Of a DNA stretch of 64,000 nt, positions 9,137 to 17,561 are shown piece after piece (within the stretch, counting starts at the first letter, position 1; every line of letters begins with the position of its first letter). The translations under genes were made by a program, and so were the position numbers. The DNA lies in assembly GCA_025060675.1 (NCBI GenBank), contig JANXBI010000018.1, positions 62,001-126,000 of the forward strand, read 5' to 3'. Origin of the DNA: Candidatus Caldatribacterium sp. (GTDB lineage Bacteria; Atribacterota; Atribacteria; Atribacterales; Caldatribacteriaceae). The notes below the pieces were generated by a model. The model was not told the DNA's origin. It was given only the letters and a program-made list of their open reading frames with translations, and ran no database searches.

Positions 9137-10164
9137 GTTTTCTGCGGCTTGGCGATCTTGCAGCTTATCTTGAGGGAGAGCTTTTTGGGGATCCCGAATT
9201 CGTAGTCCACGGTGTTCGGGAACCCTCTGAGGCAGAGGAACACGACCTTATTTTCCTCTTCGATATCCGATTTCTTGACGAGGTTCTCGCCTCCCGAGCA
9301 AGGGCGGTCGTGGCAGGGAAGGGTGCACAAAAACGCCTTGGGGAGAAATTTGTTCTTGAGGTCACCAATCCACGGCTTGCCTTTGCCCGGGTACTTGCTC
9401 GTCTCTTTCCTTTGTTTCGTCTTCCTTCAGGAGTTCATCCCTTAGCCTTTGTTCATCCACAGGCAGAACTTGGTCACGATGTGGCGGTCGGCCCTTTCGC
9501 GGTTATCGAAGAACATGCTTCCATTGGTGACCGAACGTGCATTTTCCCCCACGTTTACGTGGGCAAAGGGGTACGCATAGGTGAGGATTGTGTCCTCTAT
9601 CCCCAGGTTGTGGTGCGGGAGTACTGCGTCATAGGGAACAGGGTGATTCTCCACAGTGGAGTTGTGGTGGGTGCCGATGGATTTGGATACGAGTGGAATG
9701 GAGAAAAGTACGAAAAGATCCCCCAAGTTGGGGGCGTTATTATCGAGGATGACGTTGAAGTTGGTGCTAACGCAACTATCGATCGAGCAACTCTGGGCTA
9801 TACCCGCATCGGCCGAGGAACGAAGATTGATAACCTGGTTATGATTGCTCACAACGTCCATGTGGGGGAGCATAGTATTATCGTCGCCCAGTCAGGTATT
9901 GCGGGAAGTAGCAGAATCGGTGATGGTGTGATCATCGGGGGGCAGGCAGGAATTATTGATCACTGTCAGGTTGGCAGAGGTGCTCGGATCGCGGCTCGGG
10001 CTGGAGTAACGGCTGAAGTACCTCCTGGAGCAACGGTTTCTGGATTTCCCGCTCAGGAGCACTACCGAGAACTGAGAGAACGGGCTCTGGTTCGTAAACT
10101 CCCCGAGATGTGGCAAAAACTCAAGGACCTTGAGGAACGCGTTCGAAGGTTCCTTGGAGAATGA
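9133..10164 (+). CDS. lpxD: UDP-3-O-acylglucosamine N-acyltransferase
   Basis: 343 residues. An N-terminal uridine-binding domain (about 1-100) precedes a left-handed parallel beta helix built of hexapeptide repeats (about 105-300) and a C-terminal helix. The catalytic His lies in the segment NLVMIAHNVHVGE. The enzyme adds the second (N-linked) acyl chain in lipid A synthesis, in the cytosol, using acyl-ACP. The GTG at 9133 overlaps the skp stop (GTGA), so translation is probably coupled. Length and order are normal. Confidence 0.96.
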   Translation: MSFLRLGDLAAYLEGELFGDPEFVVHGVREPSEAEEHDLIFLFDIRFLDEVLASRARAVVAGKGAQKRLGEKFVLEVTNPRLAFARVLARLFPLFRLPSGVHPLAFVHPQAELGHDVAVGPFAVIEEHASIGDRTCIFPHVYVGKGVRIGEDCVLYPQVVVREYCVIGNRVILHSGVVVGADGFGYEWNGEKYEKIPQVGGVIIEDDVEVGANATIDRATLGYTRIGRGTKIDNLVMIAHNVHVGEHSIIVAQSGIAGSSRIGDGVIIGGQAGIIDHCQVGRGARIAARAGVTAEVPPGATVSGFPAQEHYRELRERALVRKLPEMWQKLKDLEERVRRFLGE

Positions 10165-11027
10165 GTGTAATCCCCCTCCAGCGTACTATTGAGCGTTCAG
10201 TCACTCTTATGGGGTATGGTCTCCATGGTGGCAGGCCAACCAGGGTTACGTTGTACCCTGGGGAACCGTGTGAGGGTATCTGCTTCCGTATCGTGTGGCA
10301 GGGAAAGGAGAAAGTTATTCCTGCTCTTTTTCCGTACGCCGTTTTGGGACCTCGATGTAGTGTCTTGCAGCATGGTGAGGCCTCCGTAGCAACGGTAGAG
10401 CACCTCCTGGGAGCATGCTGGGTTGCTGGGATTGATAACCTTGTGGTTGCTGTGGAGGGAGAGGAGCTCCCGGCAGGTGATGGAAGTGCGTTGCACTGGA
10501 TGGAAGCTTTTGCTGAGGCAGGAATACGAGAGCAGCAAGTGCCGCGAAGGATGTTCTCCATCCCCCGAGTGTTCACTGTAGCTTCTGAGGGGAAGTACCT
10601 CTTTGCTTTTCCTGCCTTGGAGTTTACCGTAGCTTATATCCTTGATGGAACACTCTTTGGAGAATTTCTCCAGGGACTAACGCTCCAAGAGGGAGAGATG
10701 TTAAAGACAATCGCAGAGGCGAGAACTTTTGCCTTTTTCTGGGAAGGGGAGGCGCTCAAGCAGCAAGGTCTTGGTATGGGTGTGCGAGATAAGGCTCTCC
10801 TACTTGACGCTTTTGGTTTTGGGGGCCAGCCTTTTCGCTTGCCCTACGAGGCTTGTGCACATAAGGTCCTCGATCTCCTTGGAGATCTTATGCTCCTTGG
10901 GGTTCGGGTTCGAGGAGGATTTCTGGGGCTTCGTTCGGGGCATGCGTTGAACCATGAAATGGTGAGGATGCTCTGGGAGGAAATGAACGATGGGGATCAT
11001 CGACAAAACAGCGCTTGTGGACCCTAA
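10161..11027 (+). CDS. lpxC: UDP-3-O-acyl-N-acetylglucosamine deacetylase
   Basis: 288 residues with the two-domain LpxC fold. The zinc ligands are in TVEHLLGA and HKVLDLLGDL, and the general-acid His is in GHALNHE near the C-terminus. It catalyses the committed step of lipid A synthesis. The ATG at 10161 overlaps lpxD by 4 bases. The 3' end overlaps lpxA by 38 nt, which is long even for this genome; the final ~13 residues are therefore read in two frames. It is not fused to FabZ, which is encoded separately at 29979. Confidence 0.96.
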   Translation: MSVIPLQRTIERSVTLMGYGLHGGRPTRVTLYPGEPCEGICFRIVWQGKEKVIPALFPYAVLGPRCSVLQHGEASVATVEHLLGACWVAGIDNLVVAVEGEELPAGDGSALHWMEAFAEAGIREQQVPRRMFSIPRVFTVASEGKYLFAFPALEFTVAYILDGTLFGEFLQGLTLQEGEMLKTIAEARTFAFFWEGEALKQQGLGMGVRDKALLLDAFGFGGQPFRLPYEACAHKVLDLLGDLMLLGVRVRGGFLGLRSGHALNHEMVRMLWEEMNDGDHRQNSACGP

Positions 11028-11811
11028 AGCGCAAATTGGAGAGGGTGTTGAGATAGGGCCTTATGTTGTCATTCGTGGGGAGGTCACCATAGGAAATGGA
11101 ACACGGATTGGTCCCTTTGCGGTTCTTGAAGGAAAGGTGGATGTTGGTCCTTTCTGTGTCATTGGACACCACGCAGTGATTGGAACCCCCCCTCAGGATG
11201 TTTCCTTTCGGGGCGAGGAGAGTGGAGTGGTTATTGGGGAAGGTACGATTCTCCGAGAGTTTGTGACCGTGCATCGGGCTACTGGGGAGGGGAAAGTCAC
11301 CCATATTGGAAAGTCCTGTTTCATTATGGCGTACTGCCACATTGCCCATAATTGCTTTGTGGGAAACGAGGTAACCATGGCAAACGGGGCAAGCCTTGCC
11401 GGGTACGTCACTGTAGAGGATTGGGCAACGTTGAGTGGATTTGTGGGGGTACATCAATTCGTGCGCATCGGGAAGCTCGCCATGGTGGGAGGGCTCTCAA
11501 AAGTGGTCATGGACATTCCACCCTATACCCTTGCGGATGGACATCCAGCACGGATATTCGGGTTGAATCGGGTAGGTATGCGGCGGCGAGGCATTTCCCC
11601 TGAAAAGCGCGAGAGCATTGCTCAAGTATATCGCTTTCTCTTTCGTAGCGGAAGGCCGTTGCGAAAAGCGATGGAGGAGATTCAAACAAAAGATTTCGAC
11701 CCCGAGGTAGTTCGGGAAATTCTCTGCTTCTTGAGCCAAACGAGACGAGGTATTGCTCGATGGGTAAGGGAGGAGGTTTGCCACTTTGAAGATGCTCCTT
11801 CTGGCTGGTGA
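10990..11811 (+). CDS. lpxA: UDP-N-acetylglucosamine O-acyltransferase
   Basis: 273 residues, slightly longer than E. coli LpxA (262). Hexapeptide repeats run from DPKAQIGEGVEIGP to about residue 190, and the catalytic His is in AYCHIAHNC. A helical C-terminal domain follows. It performs the first acylation of UDP-GlcNAc in lipid A synthesis. The ATG at 10990 lies inside lpxC; an upstream ATG at 10983 is in the lpxC frame, so 10990 is the usable start. The 3' end overlaps lpxI by 26 nt. Confidence 0.95.
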   Translation: MGIIDKTALVDPKAQIGEGVEIGPYVVIRGEVTIGNGTRIGPFAVLEGKVDVGPFCVIGHHAVIGTPPQDVSFRGEESGVVIGEGTILREFVTVHRATGEGKVTHIGKSCFIMAYCHIAHNCFVGNEVTMANGASLAGYVTVEDWATLSGFVGVHQFVRIGKLAMVGGLSKVVMDIPPYTLADGHPARIFGLNRVGMRRRGISPEKRESIAQVYRFLFRSGRPLRKAMEEIQTKDFDPEVVREILCFLSQTRRGIARWVREEVCHFEDAPSGW

Positions 11812-12559
11812 AGGTGTTCTTCCAGTCCTTATAAGGAGAGAGGCAGAAAAAACCTTTAGGGTTGTTGTGGTCTCTTGTCGCCTTTTCCAGCTCCATCCCC
11901 AACTGGTTCCTGAATACCTCCTTGAACACCTTTCCCTTGAAGAACTTTCTGCAATCCTCAAGAAAGAGAAACCAGAAGTCCTCTGTCTTGCAGGAAAAGT
12001 GCCTAAGGTTCACGTGTTCGCTTCGGAGACCTCTTCCTTTTTCACCCTATGCCGGAGTCTGCGAGATCGGGATATTGTGGAGGATTGCATCAAGTTTTTG
12101 CGGGATCAGGGTGTAGAGGTGCTCTCGCCTTTTGTCTTCCTCAAGGCTTTGGTGACCCAGGAGGGTGTTCTCTTTGGTCCTCCTCCAACTGAGGAGGAGT
12201 GGTGGGACATCGAGTATGGCTTTCGTGTTGCTCGGTTTCTCGCTGATGAGGAAATTGGGCAAACCGTTGTGGTGAAGCGAGGTACGATTGTGGCCCTTGA
12301 AGGAGCGGAGGGAACGGATGAGACTATCCGGAGGGGTCTTGCCCTTGCCCGAGGTGGCATTGTGGTGAAAGTAGCTCGAAGTCATCAAAACTTCCTCGTG
12401 GATATTCCTGCGGTTGGGGCGGAGACCATTCGCGTTATTGGGGAAGGGAAGGGGAGGATTCTCGCTCTTGAGAGCGGGAAAACTCTCCTTGTGGATCGGC
12501 ATGAAGTCCAGAGTCTCTCTGAACGCTTTGGAGTGACTGTACTTGGTGTAGCAAAATGA
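11786..12559 (+). CDS. lpxI: UDP-2,3-diacylglucosamine pyrophosphatase, LpxI type
   Basis: 257 residues of the LpxI (DUF1009) family, which hydrolyses UDP-2,3-diacylglucosamine to lipid X and UMP and replaces LpxH in many non-gammaproteobacteria. Both domains are visible: the N-terminal one beginning LLLAGEGVLPVLI and the C-terminal one with VDIPAVGAETI and ALESGKTLLVDR. The start is TTG 11786 or ATG 11792; the ATG gives a protein two residues shorter and is equally plausible. It overlaps lpxA and shares 4 bases (ATGA) with lpxB. Confidence 0.93.
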   Translation: MKMLLLAGEGVLPVLIRREAEKTFRVVVVSCRLFQLHPQLVPEYLLEHLSLEELSAILKKEKPEVLCLAGKVPKVHVFASETSSFFTLCRSLRDRDIVEDCIKFLRDQGVEVLSPFVFLKALVTQEGVLFGPPPTEEEWWDIEYGFRVARFLADEEIGQTVVVKRGTIVALEGAEGTDETIRRGLALARGGIVVKVARSHQNFLVDIPAVGAETIRVIGEGKGRILALESGKTLLVDRHEVQSLSERFGVTVLGVAK

Positions 12560-13659
12560 GGAGAATGGTTTTTCTCTCCTGTGGCGACGTTTCAGGGGAT
12601 CGTTGGGCATCGCACATCGTACAGCTCCTTCGAGAACGCTTCCCAGAGGTCTCGGTTGTAGCGCTTGCTGGGGAAGAGAGCATGAAAAGAGGGGCTTCCC
12701 TTCTTGAGAATACTGTTTCTCATTCCTTGACGGGATTCTCCGAGGCGTTCCGAGCTTTGTCTTTCTGGAGGAGAACTTTGAGCCGTACGCAGGAATTCCT
12801 CAAGAGGGAACAACCAACGGTTCTTCTTGCCATCGATAATCCAGGTTTCAATCTCCCTTTGGTGCGTTTTTGCGCTCGGCAGGGCATTCCCGTGGTGTAT
12901 TTTGCTCCTCCACAGGTGTGGGCTTGGGGAAGGTGGCGGGGGAAGTTTCTTGCCACGCATGCTGATTACATCCTGCACTTTTTTCCTTGGGAGGGGAAGT
13001 ACTTTGCAAAGGGCAAGGCTCAAACGGTTTGGGTCGGGCATCCCCTGCGAGTGCTTATGGAAGGGAAAGTTCCTCCCAGAAGCCCTCACCCGCGAGCAAT
13101 CCTTGTTCTTCCAGGAAGTCGAAAGAATGAAATCAGGGCTTTTTTCTCTGTTTTCCGGGAGTTTCTCTTCCAGTATGGGATGTACTTTTCGGAATACCAA
13201 TTTTCCCTCGTTGCTGCCTCTTCGTCATTACGGCCTTTTCTCGAGAGGGAGGGAAGGTTCCTCCCTCTTACCATTGTAGACTGGGAGGCGTTCTATCCTC
13301 TCCTTGGAGAAGCGGCTCTTGCTATATCTACTTCCGGCACGGTTACCCTTGAAGTGGCTCTTGGAGGGGTTCCACAGGTCATTGTTTACCGAACGTCCTG
13401 GGGAACCTACTTCTTTGGGCGTCTCCTCTTTCGGGGTTCGCGTATTGGTCTTCCCAATATCCTCCTTGGAGAGGAAATTGCTCCAGAACTCGTACAAGGA
13501 CGGTTTGCTCCTGCTTTGCTTTTTGCCGTTGTGCGGCGAATGCTTTCTGATGCAGGAGTTTTCGAAAGGGCAAGTACCTGGGCAGGGAGAATTAGAGAGC
13601 AACTTGGGGATGGAAAAACCTTTGAAAGGACCGTTGAGGTGATCTCCCGTTACCTGTGA
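12556..13659 (+). CDS. lpxB: Lipid-A-disaccharide synthase
   Basis: 367 residues of the GT-B-fold glycosyltransferase family 19. Visible family features are the N-terminal CGDVSGD, the segment YFAPPQVWAWG, the donor-domain motif LVLPGSRKNEI and STSGTVTLE. It joins lipid X to UDP-diacylglucosamine on the inner face of the cytoplasmic membrane. The ATG at 12556 overlaps the lpxI stop. A strong Shine-Dalgarno-like GAGGTGATC (13636-13644) lies in the last codons and probably serves the next gene. waaA and lpxK are not in this window. Confidence 0.95.
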   Translation: MRRMVFLSCGDVSGDRWASHIVQLLRERFPEVSVVALAGEESMKRGASLLENTVSHSLTGFSEAFRALSFWRRTLSRTQEFLKREQPTVLLAIDNPGFNLPLVRFCARQGIPVVYFAPPQVWAWGRWRGKFLATHADYILHFFPWEGKYFAKGKAQTVWVGHPLRVLMEGKVPPRSPHPRAILVLPGSRKNEIRAFFSVFREFLFQYGMYFSEYQFSLVAASSSLRPFLEREGRFLPLTIVDWEAFYPLLGEAALAISTSGTVTLEVALGGVPQVIVYRTSWGTYFFGRLLFRGSRIGLPNILLGEEIAPELVQGRFAPALLFAVVRRMLSDAGVFERASTWAGRIREQLGDGKTFERTVEVISRYL

Positions 13660-14773
13660 TAAGCGTCCCCTTCTCCTTGTAACTGCGAACAGTCCTGGGG
13701 AGATTACTTATTGGCTCACCCCCTTTCTTGAGGCTCTTGCTGAGACTTTATCCCCACCTCGTGTATGGGTGTTCACACCTCCTTGTCAGTTCAGAAGTGG
13801 ATGGGAGGAAAGGGCTGTTTTGGGTCTACCCCTTGTGGAGAAGGTATTCGGTCCTCTGGAAACAGTAGCATTTTGCTTGGGTGGGGGATTGGTTCGTTTT
13901 CCTCCTCGGGGTCTTGTGCTCTTTATGGGTGGGGATTTAGCGTACGCCCGTCTTTTAAAATGGTGGAGTGGGTATCCTTTGTGGGTGTACGACGGATACC
14001 CTCGCCGTCTCCGCGGTGTGGATCGGTACTTTGCCCGTTTCCTTGAAGACTTCTCTACCGTTTCCTTCCCAGATAAGGTCTTTCTTGGGGATCTTCTCAA
14101 GTCCTTTGTGGACCACCACCCTGAGACCTTGGAACTCCCGTCTGGTGTACTGCGTTTCTGCTTTCTCCCAGGAAGTCGACCATTCGCCTATCAGTACCTT
14201 TTACCTTTTTTCAAAGCGTGTGCAGAGGAACTCCTTGTACGTTTTCCCCGGAGCGTTTTCCTCATTGCCTTTCCTGCTTTTCTTGAGAGGAGCCGAGTGC
14301 CGTATCTTCAGGAAGTTGCACAGGTTTTCCTCACCTTTTTCGGTAAAGCCTCGCAGTGCATCGAGGCTGCCGATGTGGTGATTACCATTCCTGGATCGAA
14401 CAATTTTGAAATCTTGTATCGAAGGAAACGAGGTATTGTCCTTGTGCCCCTTTGGAAGGGGAGCATTGCTGAGGCTCCAATTTTAGGAGTCTGGGGAATT
14501 TTGGGGAAATTGCCATTTTGGGGTAGAATACTGAAAAGGAAAGTGGTTGAAAAGATGGTCTCTACTCAGGAATTTCTGGTGCTTCCCAACAGAATTCTCA
14601 AGCGGAGTGTGCTTGTTGAGCTCCGGGGGAACATTTCTGTTTGCCAAGTTGTGGAGGAAGTTACACGGCTTCTTGAGGCTGAAGCACCGGATTTCCCTGT
14701 GGGAGACTTCCCAGGGGGTGCGGCAGAGAGGCTTGCAGCGTATGTTTTGGAAGAGCTCTATGCGGAAAGGTAG
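13656..14773 (+). CDS. LpxB-like glycosyltransferase paralogue with an anomalous 5' end
   Basis: The frame ending at 14773 is open from 13643, after a TGA at 13640. Its first residues read PLLLVTANSPGEITYW, matching the start of an LpxB/MurG-type Rossmann domain; later FLPGSRPFAYQYLLP and ADVVITIPGSNNFE correspond to LpxB donor-domain motifs. No ATG, GTG or TTG occurs in this frame before GTG 13769, which would delete about 36 conserved residues. A GTG at 13656 overlaps the lpxB stop and would join the frame after a one-base shift at CCCC (13667-13670). The substrate is unknown; the position between lpxB and msbA suggests a lipid A or other envelope-glycolipid role. A shorter conservative CDS is 13769-14773. 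Confidence 0.65.
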
Positions 14774-16505
14774 AGGATGCTTCGTACGCCTTCTGCGGTA
14801 CCTTTCTCCCTACTGGAAGTATGTTCTTGGTGCCTTGTGCTTGGCCATCCTTGGAGCCCTGCTCAATCTTGCTCTCCCATGGCTTGTGCAGAATACTATT
14901 GATCGAGCGCTCATCGCCAAGGATCTCAGGCTTCTTGTGTTCATTGCTCTGGGGGTTGTTGGGATTTTCTTTGTTAAAGGAGTGGCATCGTATGTCCAGA
15001 GTTTTTGGGTGTCACTGGCGGGGTTCCGGGTTATTACGAGGCTCCGGTCAGAGCTCTACCAGCACCTCCATAACCTCTCGGTTGCTTTCTTTCAGGAAAA
15101 TCCCCCAGGAGAGATTATTTCTCGGATGACGAATGATATTTCGGTTTTGCAGAATTTTTTCTCGAGCGCTTTCGTTACGATGTTTATGGATTTCCTCCTT
15201 CTTGTAGGTTCTGTTGTATTCCTCTTTTTCATTCACTGGAAACTCGCCCTTCTTTCAATTGTTGTTTTTCCTCTCGTGGGACTTTGTGTGGATATCTTCG
15301 GGAAGCGCATTCGGGATTTTTCCCATCTCCTCCAGAGTCGTGTTGCTGCTTTGACTTCTCTTGTCGAGCGGACGGTTACCGGCATTAAGGTCATACAGTC
15401 TTATGTGAGTGGACGGTATGAAGTGGAGAAGTTCGAACAGGAGAACGAGATGAACTTCTACCTCGCTATGAAGCAGGCCAAAGCGAGAGCTCTTTTTAAT
15501 CCCCTTGTGGAACTCGTTGCCTCTTGTGGCGTGACAGCAGTGATATGGTATGGAGGTCGAGAGGTTATCCGGGGTGTGCTCACCCCTGGAGAGCTCATCG
15601 CCTTTTTGGGATATTTGGTCATTGCCTCCTCGCCTTTGTCCCGCTTCTCTTCGGCTTTTCAGCTCTTCCAACAGGGCCTTGCCTCTCTTGAGCGAATCTT
15701 TGAATTCCTTGACACGCCACCCTGTGTTCCTGACCTTGAGGGAGGGATAGAGCTCTCCGAATTCAAGGAAGCTATTCGCTTTCGCAATGTTTCCTTTTCA
15801 TATCGAGGCGAGAAGATTCTTAAAGATTTCTCTTTGGAGATTCGCAAAGGCGAGAGAATTGGCATCGTTGGCCCAAGTGGAGCTGGGAAGAGTACCATTA
15901 TTAACCTCCTTCTCCGCTTCTATGATCCGGATTCGGGAAGCATTGAGATCGATGGAGTAGACATTCGAAATCTCAAACTCTCATCGTTGCGAAGCCTCAT
16001 TGGTGTGGTGCTCCAGGATGCTCTTGTCCTTGGGGGAACAATTCGAGAGAATATCCTCTATGGTAACCTCAACGCCTCAGAAGAGGAAGTGCTTGAGGCC
16101 TCACTGAAGGCGAAAGCCCACGAGTTCATCATGCAACTTGAGCACGGCTACGATACCGACGTGGGGGAAGGGGGATGCCGCCTCTCCGGAGGGCAAAGGC
16201 AACGCATCGCCATTGCCCGAGCTCTCCTCAAAAACCCTCCAATCCTTATCTTTGACGAAGCCACTTCAAACCTTGACCCTGAATCGGAGCGGTACATCCT
16301 TGAGACCATCTCCCAAATCGAAGCAGACAAAACAGTCATCATTGTAGCTCATTCATTACGAATGGTGAGAGGTCTCGATCGGATCGTCCTCGTTGCAGAC
16401 GGGGAGATTCAAGGAGAAGGTACACATGAGGTGCTACTTCGCTCTCACCCACTGTACCAAGCACTTTTTGGGTTTGAGGAAAGGGCTTTAAGGGAAGCCC
16501 GGTAG
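14760..16505 (+). CDS. msbA: MsbA-type lipid A/lipid ABC exporter
   Basis: 581 residues from ATG 14760: a six-helix exporter transmembrane domain (about 15-310) fused to a nucleotide-binding domain. The NBD shows Walker A GPSGAGKST, signature LSGGQRQR, Walker B ILIFDEATS and the switch His in IIVAHS. This is the homodimeric half-transporter layout of MsbA, which flips lipid A-core across the inner membrane. The open frame extends back to 14547, but that part overlaps the preceding gene and is not family-like, so I place the start at 14760 (14-nt overlap). Function is inferred from the lpx neighbours; the family also contains multidrug exporters. Confidence 0.85.
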   Translation: MRKGRGCFVRLLRYLSPYWKYVLGALCLAILGALLNLALPWLVQNTIDRALIAKDLRLLVFIALGVVGIFFVKGVASYVQSFWVSLAGFRVITRLRSELYQHLHNLSVAFFQENPPGEIISRMTNDISVLQNFFSSAFVTMFMDFLLLVGSVVFLFFIHWKLALLSIVVFPLVGLCVDIFGKRIRDFSHLLQSRVAALTSLVERTVTGIKVIQSYVSGRYEVEKFEQENEMNFYLAMKQAKARALFNPLVELVASCGVTAVIWYGGREVIRGVLTPGELIAFLGYLVIASSPLSRFSSAFQLFQQGLASLERIFEFLDTPPCVPDLEGGIELSEFKEAIRFRNVSFSYRGEKILKDFSLEIRKGERIGIVGPSGAGKSTIINLLLRFYDPDSGSIEIDGVDIRNLKLSSLRSLIGVVLQDALVLGGTIRENILYGNLNASEEEVLEASLKAKAHEFIMQLEHGYDTDVGEGGCRLSGGQRQRIAIARALLKNPPILIFDEATSNLDPESERYILETISQIEADKTVIIVAHSLRMVRGLDRIVLVADGEIQGEGTHEVLLRSHPLYQALFGFEERALREAR

Positions 16506-17005
16506 AGGTCGCGGATTTTTCGCAGTATTGGTCGGTACGCTTCGCTCTGGTAATCCGGATAAGTATAAGGAAAAGGACGAAAATCACCCTTCTCCCACTT
16601 AATGGTCGCTTCGGCATAGATTCCTTTGCCGATGTACACTCGATGGGAAAAGTTTTTTGTGGTAGCCAGAACGATTTTTCCTCCGTCAAAGTACCCAGGA
16701 TCAAGGTTGATACGACGGGGATGTGTGGCATCCGCGGTGACCTTTTCCAAGTCGTTGGTGAAGAGTTTGACGTCGGGGAGAATCCCAGGGTCCACAAGGT
16801 CTTGAAAGACGAGGAAGATACGGAGAAGCCTTTCGCCGATGTCGCGATAGTAATCGGTATACGTGAAAGGAATAGGATCGCTTTGCCACTCGATAGGTCC
16901 GAGGCGCCCAGTGAGATGGGGGACAACCGAAGCAAGAACCTGCTCGTCTTCGTAAAGGGTAGCGACAAAAAGCTTCACCGGTTGCGGGGGACGGACTTCT
17001 CCCAT
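16445..17005 (-). CDS. DUF4416 family protein
   Basis: 186 residues, read convergently to msbA and overlapping its 3' end by 61 nt. I recognise the DUF4416 pattern: a start like PVKLFVATLY, then GPIEWQSDPIPFTYTDYY, RRINLDPGY and a C-terminal YPDYQSEAY. No function is established for the family to my knowledge; the sequence has no membrane segment or signal peptide and is probably cytosolic. The ATG (complement of 17003-17005) has an AAAGGTG ribosome site. A TATAAT on this strand at 17028-17023 would give a very short leader. Confidence 0.8.
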   Translation of the reverse strand: MGEVRPPQPVKLFVATLYEDEQVLASVVPHLTGRLGPIEWQSDPIPFTYTDYYRDIGERLLRIFLVFQDLVDPGILPDVKLFTNDLEKVTADATHPRRINLDPGYFDGGKIVLATTKNFSHRVYIGKGIYAEATIKWEKGDFRPFPYTYPDYQSEAYRPILRKIRDLYRASLKALSSNPKSAWYSG

Positions 17006-17022
17006 AAAGGTTCACCTTTTCC

Positions 17023-17044
17023 ATTATACCAGGAATGGTACAAT
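17023..17044. promoter_or_regulatory. Overlapping divergent promoter elements (DUF4416 / rubrerythrin)
   Basis: The 67-bp gap between the two divergent genes holds a minus-strand TATAAT (complement of 17023-17028), 17 nt before the DUF4416 start, and a plus-strand TACAAT (17039-17044) about 28 nt before the rubrerythrin start. Neither has a convincing -35 at 16-18 bp. The two RNA polymerase footprints would collide, so the genes may be expressed alternately; this is inference. Confidence 0.4.
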
Positions 17045-17072
17045 AGAGGAGACCCGGAGGAGGTGGTGTTTC

Positions 17073-17561
17073 ATGGTTTTTCGTTTCTCCCCCAAGGAGG
17101 TCCTCACCATGGCTGCGGAACTTGAACGGCGAGGTATTGCTTTCTACGAGGGTCTTGAGAGGAAAACTCAGAAGCAGGAAGGGAAAAAGATTTTCCAGTT
17201 CCTGGCTGATGAAGAGAAACGACATCTTGAGATTTTTTCAGACCTTCTTGGGAAGGTCCCCGAGGTTTTCCTTGACACCGACGAAGAAGCCTCTCGATAC
17301 CTTGGGGCTATGGTAGAAAGTGGAGTGCTCCGAAGAGTCCTCCAGGGGGAGGTTGATGTGGAGCGTCTTGGAATTTCTGAGGCTTTAGATATCGGTATTC
17401 AGGTGGAGAAAGAAAGCATTCTCTTCTACCAGGGTTTTCTTCCTTTCGTTGTGGAGGAGAAAAGGCAGTGGGTTGAGACAATCATTGCCGAAGAGAAACG
17501 ACACCTTGTACGGTTGAGTACGCTCAAAGAGGAAATCTTGGGGGGGACAGTCAGCATATGA
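17073..17561 (+). CDS. Rubrerythrin-like ferritin-fold diiron protein
   Basis: 162 residues forming a four-helix ferritin-like domain. Two halves each carry a carboxylate/His metal motif: DEEKRHLE (about residues 46-53) and EEKRHLV (about 143-149), with partner Glu residues in ELERRGIAFYEGLE and VEKESILFYQG. There is no C-terminal rubredoxin domain, so this is the short erythrin type. Such proteins reduce hydrogen peroxide or store iron in anaerobes. The ATG at 17073 follows GGAGGAGGTGG. Overlap with the next gene (ATGA) and its redox content support a peroxide-defence operon. Confidence 0.85.
   Translation: MVFRFSPKEVLTMAAELERRGIAFYEGLERKTQKQEGKKIFQFLADEEKRHLEIFSDLLGKVPEVFLDTDEEASRYLGAMVESGVLRRVLQGEVDVERLGISEALDIGIQVEKESILFYQGFLPFVVEEKRQWVETIIAEEKRHLVRLSTLKEEILGGTVSI

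Noticed and set aside
13654..13661. LpxB to LpxB-like fusion by +1 frameshifting at CTG TGA
   Set aside because: Slipping from CTG to TGT would not keep tRNA pairing, and each protein has a complete family length on its own.
14547..14759. N-terminal extension of the MsbA frame
   Set aside because: It overlaps the LpxB-like gene, has no family resemblance, and ATG 14760 gives the normal exporter length.
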